The notes beneath the pieces are model-generated. The model was not told the origin of the DNA and ran no database searches. It was given only the letters and a program-made list of their open reading frames with translations. DNA of 64,000 bases from Hydrogenophaga sp. SL48 (lineage in GTDB: Bacteria > Pseudomonadota > Gammaproteobacteria > Burkholderiales > Burkholderiaceae_C). The DNA is taken from NCBI RefSeq assembly GCF_021729865.1, contig NZ_CP063400.1:1240001-1304000 (forward strand), written 5' to 3'. Both the position numbers and the translations under genes were made by a program. Shown here in pieces: positions 16,984-24,813 of the stretch (position 1 is its first letter; the number at the start of each line of letters is the position of its first letter).

Positions 16984-16990
16984 GGTTAAC
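16984..16990 (-). other. Outer boundary of the cassette-like array (possible attI-type core)
   Basis: Minus-strand sequence AATCAAAGTTAACC leads into the first cassette gene. It resembles the CAAAGTTAGGC end of attI1. No R'' partner is visible within about 170 bp upstream, which fits attI rather than attC, but no integrase gene is present. Confidence 0.3.
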
Positions 16991-16997
16991 TTTGATT

Positions 16998-17014
16998 AAA
17001 ACGGCAAAACGCCG
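16998..17014 (-). terminator. Possible terminator of hemH
   Basis: Minus strand CGGC-GTTTT-GCCG followed by TTTT. The 4-bp GC stem is short, so it would be a weak terminator. Confidence 0.35.
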
Positions 17015-17161
17015 GATGCCCACAACCGCTGCCGCCAAACAAAGTCTCTTCGAATCCAGAAAAACTCTTTGAAATCAATCGACTCGGCAACTCCGCTGCG
17101 GGCAGGAGCAGGTATAAAAATAAAACATTCGACAAATCCGGCAACAGGATTCCGAGCTGCC

Positions 17162-18253
17162 TCAATCCTTCGCACCCAGCGCCAGCGCTCGTTCGCGACT
17201 GGCCTGGAGCTGCATCGGATCGTCCGCCTGTTTCGTCGGCCAGCCCTGCAGGTGCTGCTCGGTCAGGTGGGTCAACGCGCGGATCCAGTCGGGGCTGTCG
17301 TTGAGGCAGTCGATGTAAGCGAAGCGCTCGCCGCCCGCGTGCTTGAAGGCCTCCTGCGCCTCCATGCGGATTTCTTCCAGCGTTTCCAGGCAGTCGCTGG
17401 TGAAACCGGGGCACACCAGGTCCACGCTCTTGATTCCCTTCTGCGCCATGGCGACCAGGGTCGGCTCGGTGTAGGGCTCCAGCCACTTGGCCTTGCCGAA
17501 GCGCGACTGGAAGGTGACGGTGTAGCGGTCTTTGCTCAGGCCCAGTTTCTCGGCCAGCATGCGCGCCGTTTTCAGGCATTCGCAGTGGTACGGGTCGCCG
17601 AGCATGAGGGTGCGCTCGGGCACGCCGTGAAAGCTCATCACCAGGTGCTCGGCCTGGCCGTGGTGCATCCAGTGCGCGCGCACCTTGCGGTGCAGCGCGT
17701 CGATGTAACCCAGGTCGTCGTGGTAGCGGTTGATGAACCGGAACTCGGGCAGGTGGCGGACTTTCAGGCCCCAGTTCGCCACCGCGTCGAACACGCTGGC
17801 CGTGGTGGTGCCGCTGTACTGCGGGTAGGCCGACAGGATGAGCACGCGGGTCACGCCGTCGGCCTTGAGTTCATCGAGCACCGAGGGGATCGACGGGTTG
17901 CCGTAGCGCATGGCGTAGCGCACCGTGACCTGGTGGCCGCGCTCGCCCAGGTAACCGCGCAGCAGCGTGGCCTGTTTCTCCGTCCAGACCTTGAGCGGTG
18001 ATCCCTCGGGCGTCCAGATGCTTGCGTACTTGGCGGCCGACTTCTTGGGCCGCACCCGCAGGATGATGCCGTGCAGGATCAGCATCCACACGGCCCTGGG
18101 GATCTCGACCACGCGGCCGTCGCCGAGAAACTCGGCGAGGTAGCGGCGCAGCGCGGGGGCGGTGGGCTCGTCGGGGGTGCCGAGGTTGCACAGCACGACC
18201 GCCGTGCGCGGCGCCTGGCCATGGGAGAAAGCGGGTTCGGGTTGGAAGGGCAT
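17162..18253 (-). CDS. hemH: Ferrochelatase (protoheme ferro-lyase)
   Basis: 363 aa. It inserts Fe2+ into protoporphyrin IX in the last step of heme synthesis, in the cytosol or at the membrane. Family motifs include VVLCNLGTPDEPT near the N-terminus, LSAYPQYSGTTTASVF, the catalytic His in VMSFHGVPERT, and VTFQSRFGKAKWLEPYT. Length is normal for proteobacteria. It diverges from a HAD gene with only 19 bp between start codons, so its promoter must overlap that gene or that gene starts later. Confidence 0.95.
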   Translation of the reverse strand: MPFQPEPAFSHGQAPRTAVVLCNLGTPDEPTAPALRRYLAEFLGDGRVVEIPRAVWMLILHGIILRVRPKKSAAKYASIWTPEGSPLKVWTEKQATLLRGYLGERGHQVTVRYAMRYGNPSIPSVLDELKADGVTRVLILSAYPQYSGTTTASVFDAVANWGLKVRHLPEFRFINRYHDDLGYIDALHRKVRAHWMHHGQAEHLVMSFHGVPERTLMLGDPYHCECLKTARMLAEKLGLSKDRYTVTFQSRFGKAKWLEPYTEPTLVAMAQKGIKSVDLVCPGFTSDCLETLEEIRMEAQEAFKHAGGERFAYIDCLNDSPDWIRALTHLTEQHLQGWPTKQADDPMQLQASRERALALGAKD

Positions 18254-18272
18254 GCGCTATTCTCACGCAGAC

Positions 18273-19076
18273 ATGAATACCCCCCATTCCCCGCGCTGCG
18301 AGGCGCCCGACCACAGCCTCACCGGCGGTGACAACCCCTGCAACGCCAAGGGGCATGATGCCGATCCGGTCGCGGACCTCGGTCTGGACGTGTCGCGCAT
18401 CCGCGCCATCACGATCGACCTGGACGACACGCTCTGGCCGATCTGGCCGATCATCGCCCGCGCAGAAAACGCCTTGCAGGCCTGGCTGACCCAGCACGCC
18501 CCCGCCACCGCTGCGCTCTGTGCCGCGCCGGGCACGCTGCGCGAGCTGCGCAACCAGATGAACACCACCCGCCCCGATCTCGCGCACGACATGAGCGGGC
18601 TGCGCCGAGAGTCGATCCGCCTGGTGCTGCAGCGCGCGGGCGACGACCCGTCGCTGGCGGAGCCGGCGTTCGAGGTTTTTTTTGCCGAGCGGCACCGCGT
18701 GGATCTGTTTGACGATGCGCTGCCCGCGCTCGAATGGCTCAGCGGCCGCTACCCGGTGGTGGCGGTGTCCAACGGCAACGCGGACGTGGACCGCGTCGGC
18801 ATCGGCGCGCACTTCACGGCCTCGCTCAACGCCCACGGGTTTGGTGCCGCCAAGCCACACCCGAGCATCTTCCTCGCCGCTGCGCAGGCGGCGGGCGTGG
18901 ACGCGTCGCAGGTGCTGCACGTGGGCGACGACGCCCACCTCGATGGCGTGGGCGCGCTCAACGCCGGCATGCAGCTGGCCTGGGTGAACCGCGCGGGCCA
19001 TGCCTGGGAACACGCGCCGCTGGCGCCGCACATCACGGTGAGCGAACTGCTCGCGCTGTGCCGCGCGCTGGGCTGA
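18273..19076 (+). CDS. HAD-IA family hydrolase (FMN/nucleotide phosphatase-like)
   Basis: 267 aa from the ATG at 18273. Motif I ITIDLDDTLWPIWP (both Asp), motif II VVAVSNGNAD, motif III Lys in GAAKPHPSIF and motif IV HVGDDAHLDGVGA are intact, with a helical cap between I and II. This resembles YigB/YjjG-type phosphatases. About 40 residues precede motif I, more than usual; an in-frame GTG at 18390 would give a shorter protein and a normal divergent promoter gap with hemH. Substrate unknown. Confidence 0.85.
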   Translation: MNTPHSPRCEAPDHSLTGGDNPCNAKGHDADPVADLGLDVSRIRAITIDLDDTLWPIWPIIARAENALQAWLTQHAPATAALCAAPGTLRELRNQMNTTRPDLAHDMSGLRRESIRLVLQRAGDDPSLAEPAFEVFFAERHRVDLFDDALPALEWLSGRYPVVAVSNGNADVDRVGIGAHFTASLNAHGFGAAKPHPSIFLAAAQAAGVDASQVLHVGDDAHLDGVGALNAGMQLAWVNRAGHAWEHAPLAPHITVSELLALCRALG

Positions 19077-19090
19077 GCCCGTCTCCCGCG

Positions 19091-19741
19091 ATGCCACTCA
19101 CCATCCACGGGATTCCGGCCTCGCGCGCCATCCGACCGCTGTGGGCCGCGACGGAGCTGGGTCTGGCCTTCACCCACGTGCCCACGCCCTACCTGGGTGG
19201 CGCCACGCGCACCCCAGCGTTTCTGTCGCTCAACCCCAATGGCCACATCCCGGTGCTGGTGGACGCGCGGCCCGAGGGCGAGGTGGTGGTGTGGGAAAGC
19301 ATGGCCTGCGCGTTGTACCTCGCGCGCCACCACGGCCAGCCCGATGGCGCGAGCATCACGCCCGTGAACCCGAGCGAAGACGCCGAGGCGCTGCGCTGGA
19401 GCTTCTGGGCCGTGACCGAGTGCGAGGCCGACGCGCTGACGGTGCTCATGCACCGCGAGGCCATGCCGGCCGAGCGCCGCAAGCCCGAGCTGGCCCAGGC
19501 CGCCGAGAAGCGGCTGGCGGTGCGCCTGCGCGTGCTGGAGCAGCACCTGGCGGTGCAGCGGGCCGCCGGTTGGGCCTACCTGGCGGCCGAGCGCTTCACC
19601 GTGGCCGACCTGTGTGTGGCCAGTGTTCTGAACTGGGCGCGGCCGGCGCGTGAGTTGATGAGAGCCCACCCGCTGACGCACGACTGGATCGTCCGCTGCG
19701 TGGAACGCCCGGCCCACGAAGCGGCCAGGGCGCTGGGTTGA
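19091..19741 (+). CDS. Glutathione S-transferase family protein
   Basis: 216 aa, starting 14 bp after the HAD gene. The N-terminal thioredoxin-like half has SRAIRPLWAATELGLAF, the cis-Pro region NGHIPVLVD and the glutathione-contact VWESMACALYLA. The C-terminal helical half has FTVADLCVASVLNW. It most likely conjugates or reduces with glutathione in the cytosol; the exact class is not clear. Confidence 0.88.
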   Translation: MPLTIHGIPASRAIRPLWAATELGLAFTHVPTPYLGGATRTPAFLSLNPNGHIPVLVDARPEGEVVVWESMACALYLARHHGQPDGASITPVNPSEDAEALRWSFWAVTECEADALTVLMHREAMPAERRKPELAQAAEKRLAVRLRVLEQHLAVQRAAGWAYLAAERFTVADLCVASVLNWARPARELMRAHPLTHDWIVRCVERPAHEAARALG

Positions 19742-19744
19742 GGA

Positions 19745-20212
19745 TCACCAGCCCCAGAGCAGGCGCCTGGCGATCCAGCCCTTCTTGCCGCTGTCGCGCT
19801 CCACACGCACCCAGTCGGCACGTTTTTCGCGCGTGCGCAGCACCTCACCGTATTCCACCTTGCCCACGATGCTGTGCTGGGTGCCGGGGCCGGAGCGCAT
19901 GTTGGCGACCCGCGACTTCACGATGTGGTGTGGTGCGCTGCCGGTGAGCGAGCGAGCCACCCAGCCGCGATCGTTCTCGAAATCGCTGACCTGCAGCCAG
20001 CGGCCTTTGCGTGCGGTCACCTTGAGCGGGTAGCCCCTGTTCAGTTCCCACAGCACCTCGGTGTGGGTGCCGGGGCCGGAGCGCATGTTCAATGTGGAGC
20101 CTTTGACGCTCACCATCTGTTGCGCGGCGGCCGATGCGGCGGTGGTGGTGAGTGCCGCCAGGCACAAGATGGTGGTGCCGATGGCGTGACGGGTGGTGTT
20201 GTTCCAGTTCAT
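19745..20212 (-). CDS. Secreted protein with two bacterial SH3 domains
   Basis: 155 aa from the ATG at 20210-20212, which has a GGAAAGGAGC ribosome site. A signal peptide (IGTTILCLAALTTTAASAAA) leads to two SH3b repeats, each with the NMRSGPGT core (LNMRSGPGTHTEVL and ANMRSGPGTQHSIV) and a Trp-Val end (DRGWVARSL and KKGWIARRL). Such modules bind cell-wall peptide or serve as envelope adaptors. No enzymatic domain is attached. It is tail to tail with the GST gene. Confidence 0.85.
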   Translation of the reverse strand: MNWNNTTRHAIGTTILCLAALTTTAASAAAQQMVSVKGSTLNMRSGPGTHTEVLWELNRGYPLKVTARKGRWLQVSDFENDRGWVARSLTGSAPHHIVKSRVANMRSGPGTQHSIVGKVEYGEVLRTREKRADWVRVERDSGKKGWIARRLLWGW

Positions 20213-20355
20213 CCGCAGATGCTCCTTTCCTCGGGGTTGAAATGCCTCTGAGCCAGTGGGAACGCTGTTGGCCGCAGAGGTTCCCGTGAAGGCGCCCGCG
20301 CAAGGCACACGGTGTGACCAGGGTCTGCGGATGGGGCGCTGCAGCAGCGCGGACG

Positions 20356-21720
20356 TCAAACCCGCGCCACCGCCGCCAGACCGCTGCGCACCGCGCCTTC
20401 CAGCGTGGCCGGGTACGGCCCGTCCACGTAGTCGCCCGCCGCCCACAGGCCCGGCGCAATGGCCTGCGCGGGGCGCCGCAGGCCGGGGGTGCAGGCGAAG
20501 GTCGCGCGCTTTTCCACCACGGTCTGGATCGGTTGCAGCCCGCTCAAACCGAGCTGGCGCGCTGCCTGCTGCAACACGCGCGCCTGCAGCGCGTCGCGTT
20601 CACCCTCGCTGGCGCTGATCACGAACGCCAGCACGCCTTGCGCCGCCGGGTCCTGCGGGGCGAGCTGGCCACGGTCGAACACGAACTGCGCCGGGGCGGC
20701 GTGGGCATCGGGCTCGGCCCGCAGCGCGAGCATGGGCGCGGCCAGGCGGGCGCCCGGTGCCCAGGCGTAAACGGTGGTGATGGCGGTGAATTCCAGCGCC
20801 GCGGTGTCGCCGGCCCAGGCGCGGAGCCGCTCGCCGGTGTCGGCGTCTGCCGTCTGGGCGGCCTGTGCCATGGCCTGTGCGGCCGGGCCGGCGGCGGTGG
20901 CCCAGATCACGTGGTCAAAGGCCTCGTCAAACCCTTCGCCCTGGCGCTGGCCGCTCAGGCACCAGCCAGAGTCCTGCGGGTGCAGCCCCACGACACGGGC
21001 ACCCTCAGCGACCCTGGAAGTCATCGCGTGTCGGGTCTGCAGCCAGTGCGCGGCGGCCTGCGGAAACAGGGCGCCGAGATCGGTGCGCGGCAGCAGCAGG
21101 CTCGACGCGGCCCAGCCGCCAAAGCCGCGGCCGAACAGGGCGTCGCGCATGACCCGCAGGAACACCTGCGCGCTGGCGTCGCGGGCCGGCAGGTTCAGGG
21201 CCGAGACGCACAGGGGTTCGATCAGCTCGTCCATCACGCGCGCGGGCAGCCGGGCGCACAACTCGGCCACGGTCTGCTCGGGTGGGCAGGCGAAACCCGC
21301 TGCTTGCCAGCCCAGCGAGGCGCGGACCAGCGCCAGCCGTTCGCTCCAGCGCCAGCCACGCGCGGTGGCGATGGCGGCCAGGGCATCGAGGGGCGCGGGC
21401 CAGCGTGCGGCCCAGGCGGGGGTTTGCAAGCCGCTGCCGTCGGGGTAGGGCAGGGCCAGTGGCAAGCCGAGCAGCACCTCGGCCGGACGCACCCCCACAC
21501 GTTGCATGAGCGCGAGCGATTCGCTGTAGGCCCCGATCAGGATGTGCTGCCCGTTGTCCAGGGTCAGCCGCAGGCCGTCAGGCCGCTGTGTCTGCAGCGC
21601 CCGGGCCCGTCCGCCCAGCACGCGGCTGGCCTCGAACACGGTCACGTCCGCGCCAGCGTCGGCGGCAGCCACGGCTGCCGCCATGCCGGCCCAGCCTGCG
21701 CCGACGATGGCAATTTTCAC
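20356..21720 (-). CDS. hpnE: Hydroxysqualene dehydroxylase (squalene-associated FAD-dependent desaturase)
   Basis: 454 aa. The FAD dinucleotide-binding motif IAIVGAGWAGMAAAVAAADA is at residues 3-22, followed by VTVFEASRVLGGRARAL. This is the HpnE family: with HpnC and HpnD it makes squalene from two farnesyl diphosphates, HpnE reducing hydroxysqualene in the last step. It lies downstream of hpnD, separated by two repeat copies. No squalene-hopene cyclase is in the window. Confidence 0.88.
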   Translation of the reverse strand: MKIAIVGAGWAGMAAAVAAADAGADVTVFEASRVLGGRARALQTQRPDGLRLTLDNGQHILIGAYSESLALMQRVGVRPAEVLLGLPLALPYPDGSGLQTPAWAARWPAPLDALAAIATARGWRWSERLALVRASLGWQAAGFACPPEQTVAELCARLPARVMDELIEPLCVSALNLPARDASAQVFLRVMRDALFGRGFGGWAASSLLLPRTDLGALFPQAAAHWLQTRHAMTSRVAEGARVVGLHPQDSGWCLSGQRQGEGFDEAFDHVIWATAAGPAAQAMAQAAQTADADTGERLRAWAGDTAALEFTAITTVYAWAPGARLAAPMLALRAEPDAHAAPAQFVFDRGQLAPQDPAAQGVLAFVISASEGERDALQARVLQQAARQLGLSGLQPIQTVVEKRATFACTPGLRRPAQAIAPGLWAAGDYVDGPYPATLEGAVRSGLAAVARV

Positions 21721-21758
21721 GACGCGCCACCCTCGAAGCGGCGGGGTGTGGAAACAGA

Positions 21759-21947
21759 AACGGTCCGGCGCCGGGCCACCCCCAGCCGGACCAGCCCCCC
21801 TTGGGGGGCAGCGACCCGCGCAGCGGCGGAGCCCCGGGTTCCCGCCGTTGGCGGGAGCACGCTTGGGGGGGCAACGGTCCGGCGCCGGGCCGCCCCAAGC
21901 CGGACCAGCCCCCCTTGGGGGGGCAGCGACCCGCGCAGCGGCGGAGC
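21759..21947 (-). repeat. Two tandem copies of a ~75-bp GC-rich repeat
   Basis: Copy A 21759-21832 and copy B 21873-21947 both run from ACGGTCCGGCGCCGGGCC through CCCCCCTTGGGGGG to CGCGCAGCGGCGGAGC and are almost identical. Between them is a CCCGCCGTTGGCGGG hairpin. The CCCCCCTTGGGGGG stem and the GGGCC block relate them, in reverse, to the dispersed repeats at 9848 and 12578. They fill the hpnD-hpnE gap. Confidence 0.85.
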
Positions 21948-21961
21948 GTGGGGGGCAACCT

Positions 21962-22828
21962 TCACAACCGTCCCAGCGCCTGCACCTTCCACGCCAGCCA
22001 GAACTTGCGCAGCGGGGTGAGGCTCACGCGCTGGGTGAGCACGGGCAGGGGGTCGACGGCGATTTCCCGCAGCAGGGTGCGGTAGATGTTGGCCATCATC
22101 AGGCCCGGCTTCTGGGCGCGCCGGTCGGCCTCGGGCAGCAGGGCCAGGGCCTCGTCGTAGGTCTTCAGCGCGCGGTCGCACTGGAAGCGCATCAGCGCCA
22201 GGAAGCGCTGGTGAAAATCGGCGGTGTCCATGCCGGGCGCCGCGCCGCGCTTGATCAGCTCGTGCGCCTTCACGTCGAAGCGTTGCAGCTCGTTCACCGG
22301 CAGGTAGATGCGGCCACGCGCCGCGTCTTCGCCCACGTCACGGATGATGTTGGTGAGCTGGAACGCCAGGCCCAGGTGGTGGGCGTAGTCGGTGGTCTGC
22401 GACTGGGTCTGACCGAAGATGCGCGCGGCCACCTCGCCCACCACCCCGGCCACCAGGTGGCAGTACTGCTGCAGGTTGGGGAAGTCGAGGTAACGGCTCT
22501 GGTCCAGGTCCATCTGGCAGCCGTCGATCACGGCCAGCAGGTGCCGCGCCTCGATGCCGAAGCGGGCGGTGTGCGGCATCAGCGCCTGCATCACCGGGTG
22601 GTTCCTTTCGCCCGCAAAGGCCTGCGCCACCTCGCGGCGCCACCAGGCCAGCTTGGTCTGCGCGACCCCGAGGTCGCTGATTTCGTCGACCACATCGTCC
22701 ACCTCGCGGCAGAACGCATAGAACGCCGTGATCGCGGCACGTCGTTCGGCAGGCAGGAACAGGAAGGCGTAGTAGAAGCTGCTGCCAGAGGCGGCGGCTT
22801 TTTGCTGGACGTAGTCTTGTGGATTCAT
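21962..22828 (-). CDS. hpnD: Presqualene diphosphate synthase
   Basis: 288 aa, a squalene/phytoene-synthase fold protein. The first Asp-rich motif is CREVDDVVDE and the second is NIIRDVGEDAARGRIYLP. Length and motifs fit HpnD, which condenses two farnesyl diphosphates to presqualene diphosphate. It is upstream of hpnE on the same strand. Confidence 0.9.
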   Translation of the reverse strand: MNPQDYVQQKAAASGSSFYYAFLFLPAERRAAITAFYAFCREVDDVVDEISDLGVAQTKLAWWRREVAQAFAGERNHPVMQALMPHTARFGIEARHLLAVIDGCQMDLDQSRYLDFPNLQQYCHLVAGVVGEVAARIFGQTQSQTTDYAHHLGLAFQLTNIIRDVGEDAARGRIYLPVNELQRFDVKAHELIKRGAAPGMDTADFHQRFLALMRFQCDRALKTYDEALALLPEADRRAQKPGLMMANIYRTLLREIAVDPLPVLTQRVSLTPLRKFWLAWKVQALGRL

Positions 22829-22889
22829 GGACTCAGGCGGGTTGCCTGAGTGTAAACAGCCGTTTCACGGCAGCCCGTTGCCGGCGGGG

Positions 22890-23603
22890 TCAGGGCGGGG
22901 TCAGGTCGTTTTCGAAGACCTCGCGGTGGCTGCGGCTGAGCTCCGCGTGCCAGCGGTCGATGCGCCGCAGATGTCCGCCGGTTTCGAGCTGGCGCAGGGT
23001 CCGGGCCACCGATTCGCGCGTGGTGTTCAGCACCGCCGCGAGCGCCACATGGCTGGGCAGGCGCACCGCGCTGGCGCCCTGCGCTTCGCCGAGCAGCACC
23101 AGCGTGGCCACCAGCTGGCGGGGCAGGCCGCGCAGGCGCACGACCTGGCTCCAGTCCGCCAGCCGGGCGAAGGTGTGGGCCATGCCGGTGTGCAGCATGT
23201 TCAGGAACACCGGGTCCTGCAGCAGCGTTCCGCCCAGCGAGGCGACGGGCAATTCACAAGCCCGGCCGCTCGACAAGGCCAGGGCGCCGACCTGGGTGGG
23301 CTGATCGAGCAGGCGCCACTGGCCGAGCAAGTGGCCCCGGCCCATGATGGCCACCGGGCGTGCCACGCCGTCCAGCCCCCGGCGGGTGAGCATGACGGTG
23401 CCGAGCTTGATGGTGCGAACCACCTCGGTGGCCGCGCCTTCGACCTGCAGGGTGTCGCCTTTGCGGAAGTCGACCTCGCTGATCCAGGGGTCCAGGCGCA
23501 CCTGGCGTGCGCGCGGCAAACCGCCGATCAGGCAGTTCAGGCGTGCCGCGCACACCTGACAGCGGGCGGCGGGTGCGGTGCTGGGGGCCGGGGTTCGGGT
23601 CAT
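22890..23603 (-). CDS. Crp/FNR-family regulator with FNR-type iron-sulfur cysteines
   Basis: 237 aa. The N-terminus has C15-x2-C18-x5-C24 (RCQVCAARLNC) and a fourth Cys, C116 in ACELPVASL, at the place of E. coli FNR C122. This is the four-Cys set that holds an oxygen-labile [4Fe-4S] cluster. A cyclic-nucleotide-like barrel is followed by a winged HTH with recognition helix RESVARTLRQLE, where FNR has VETISR: Glu and Arg are kept but Ser is Ala. It may read the TTGAC-type boxes near uspA and ccoN; that link is inference. Confidence 0.85.
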   Translation of the reverse strand: MTRTPAPSTAPAARCQVCAARLNCLIGGLPRARQVRLDPWISEVDFRKGDTLQVEGAATEVVRTIKLGTVMLTRRGLDGVARPVAIMGRGHLLGQWRLLDQPTQVGALALSSGRACELPVASLGGTLLQDPVFLNMLHTGMAHTFARLADWSQVVRLRGLPRQLVATLVLLGEAQGASAVRLPSHVALAAVLNTTRESVARTLRQLETGGHLRRIDRWHAELSRSHREVFENDLTPP

Positions 23604-24060
23604 GGGGGCGTGGTCGTGGGCATCGCGGGGTGCGGAGATCGCGCCTGGGCCAGGGTGGCAAGGCGGCCGGGAACGTCCGGCTGTTCCTGTTGTATCGGCC
23701 GCCGAGCGCGCGATTGAAGGACCGACGGCGTGCCGTGCATCACGGGGACGGGCCGCTATGGGCGGTTCCGGCCCGCTTCGGTGCCGTTGGGCGGTTGCGT
23801 TCAGGGGTTGTCCAGTGGGTGTCCATCCCGGAGGTATGCCGCAGCCCAGGGGTGCTGTGGGCCGGAAAATGCGATGTCCGTCACATTGGGTGTTGAAAAG
23901 GCAACGGACGGCGGCGCGCGGCGTGGCGCACGAAGGTTTGTTTGCCGTAAGGCGTTAGTGTTGTGTCTCTGGGTGTTCAGCCCAGCGTTTTGCCACCTTT
24001 TCATTGACCCATGACGTCCCACCGCGATTCCCCCACCCGCTGGCCCTGCGTTCCGTCTCG
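23604..24060. other. Intergenic region between the divergent FNR-like and kinase genes
   Basis: 457 bp. Open frames are present but none has a family resemblance or a good ribosome site. No TTGAT-N4-ATCAA box was found. It must hold the promoters of both divergent genes; I see no convincing operator. Confidence 0.5.
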
Positions 24061-24813
24061 ATGGAACCCGATTCGGGCTCGGGGCCGTCGCACGCCGCGT
24101 CGGCGGCGGCGCTGGCGGCGCGCCTGGATTCGGCCGAGCAGACCTTGCGCGACATCGCACAGGCCCTGGCCCACGACCTGCGGACCTCCTTGCGCCATGT
24201 CATCAGCTACGCGCAGTTGCTGGGCGACCCGGCCTACGCCGACCAGCCCGAGGCGGCCAAGCGCATTTCGCTCAAGGTGCTCGACTCCAGCCGCCGGCTT
24301 CAGCGGCTGATGGAGTCCATGGCCGCGCTGGCCCGGCTGCAGGTGGCCGACGTGCAGCTGGAAACGGTGGACACCACCGCGCTGTTGCGCCGTTTGATCC
24401 GGGAGCTGGACGAGCGCACCCACGGTCACCGTGTGGCGTGTGTGCTGGCGCCCGACCTGCCGCCCGCCGTGGCCGACGCCGGTTTGCTGCGGCGCGTCTG
24501 GCAGGAGCTGCTGGACAACGCCTGGCGCCACGCGCGCAGCCACGTGTCGCCGCGCATCGAGGTGAGTTACGAGGCGGTGCCCGGCGGACACGCCTACTTC
24601 GTTCACGACAACGGGCTGGGCTTCGAGCCTGAAAAAGCGGCCGAGCTGTTCGGCCTGTTCCAGCGCGCACAGGGTGCGCCCGACCCGGGCCTGGGACTGG
24701 GCCTGGCCATGGTGCGGCGCATCGTCGAATGCCACGGCGGGCGGGTCTGGGCCACAGCTCGCCCGGGCGAAGGCGCCCGCTTCGGCTTCAGCCTGCCCGA
24801 GCGCGCCGTCTGA
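24061..24813 (+). CDS. Soluble histidine kinase without a sensor domain
   Basis: 250 aa from the ATG at 24061 (a TTG at 24004 is an upstream alternative). After about 30 residues comes the H-box ALAHDLRTSLRHVISYAQLL, then an N-box LLDNAWRHAR, G1 HDNGLGFEP and G2 LGLGLAMVRRIVECHGG. It has no membrane segment, PAS or GAF domain, so it must sense through a partner. No response regulator is adjacent. The H-box resembles those of bacteriophytochrome-type kinases. Its 3' end overlaps hpnC by 26 bp. Confidence 0.85.
   Translation: MEPDSGSGPSHAASAAALAARLDSAEQTLRDIAQALAHDLRTSLRHVISYAQLLGDPAYADQPEAAKRISLKVLDSSRRLQRLMESMAALARLQVADVQLETVDTTALLRRLIRELDERTHGHRVACVLAPDLPPAVADAGLLRRVWQELLDNAWRHARSHVSPRIEVSYEAVPGGHAYFVHDNGLGFEPEKAAELFGLFQRAQGAPDPGLGLGLAMVRRIVECHGGRVWATARPGEGARFGFSLPERAV

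Noticed and set aside
16998..17014. Hairpin near the array boundary as an attC arm
   Set aside because: The short CGGC/GCCG stem with T's is better read as a weak hemH terminator; no R'' partner exists upstream.
23604..24060. Possible small genes in the gap between the FNR-like gene and the kinase
   Set aside because: Frames of 90-130 aa are open but have no ribosome site, family motif or consistent codon style.
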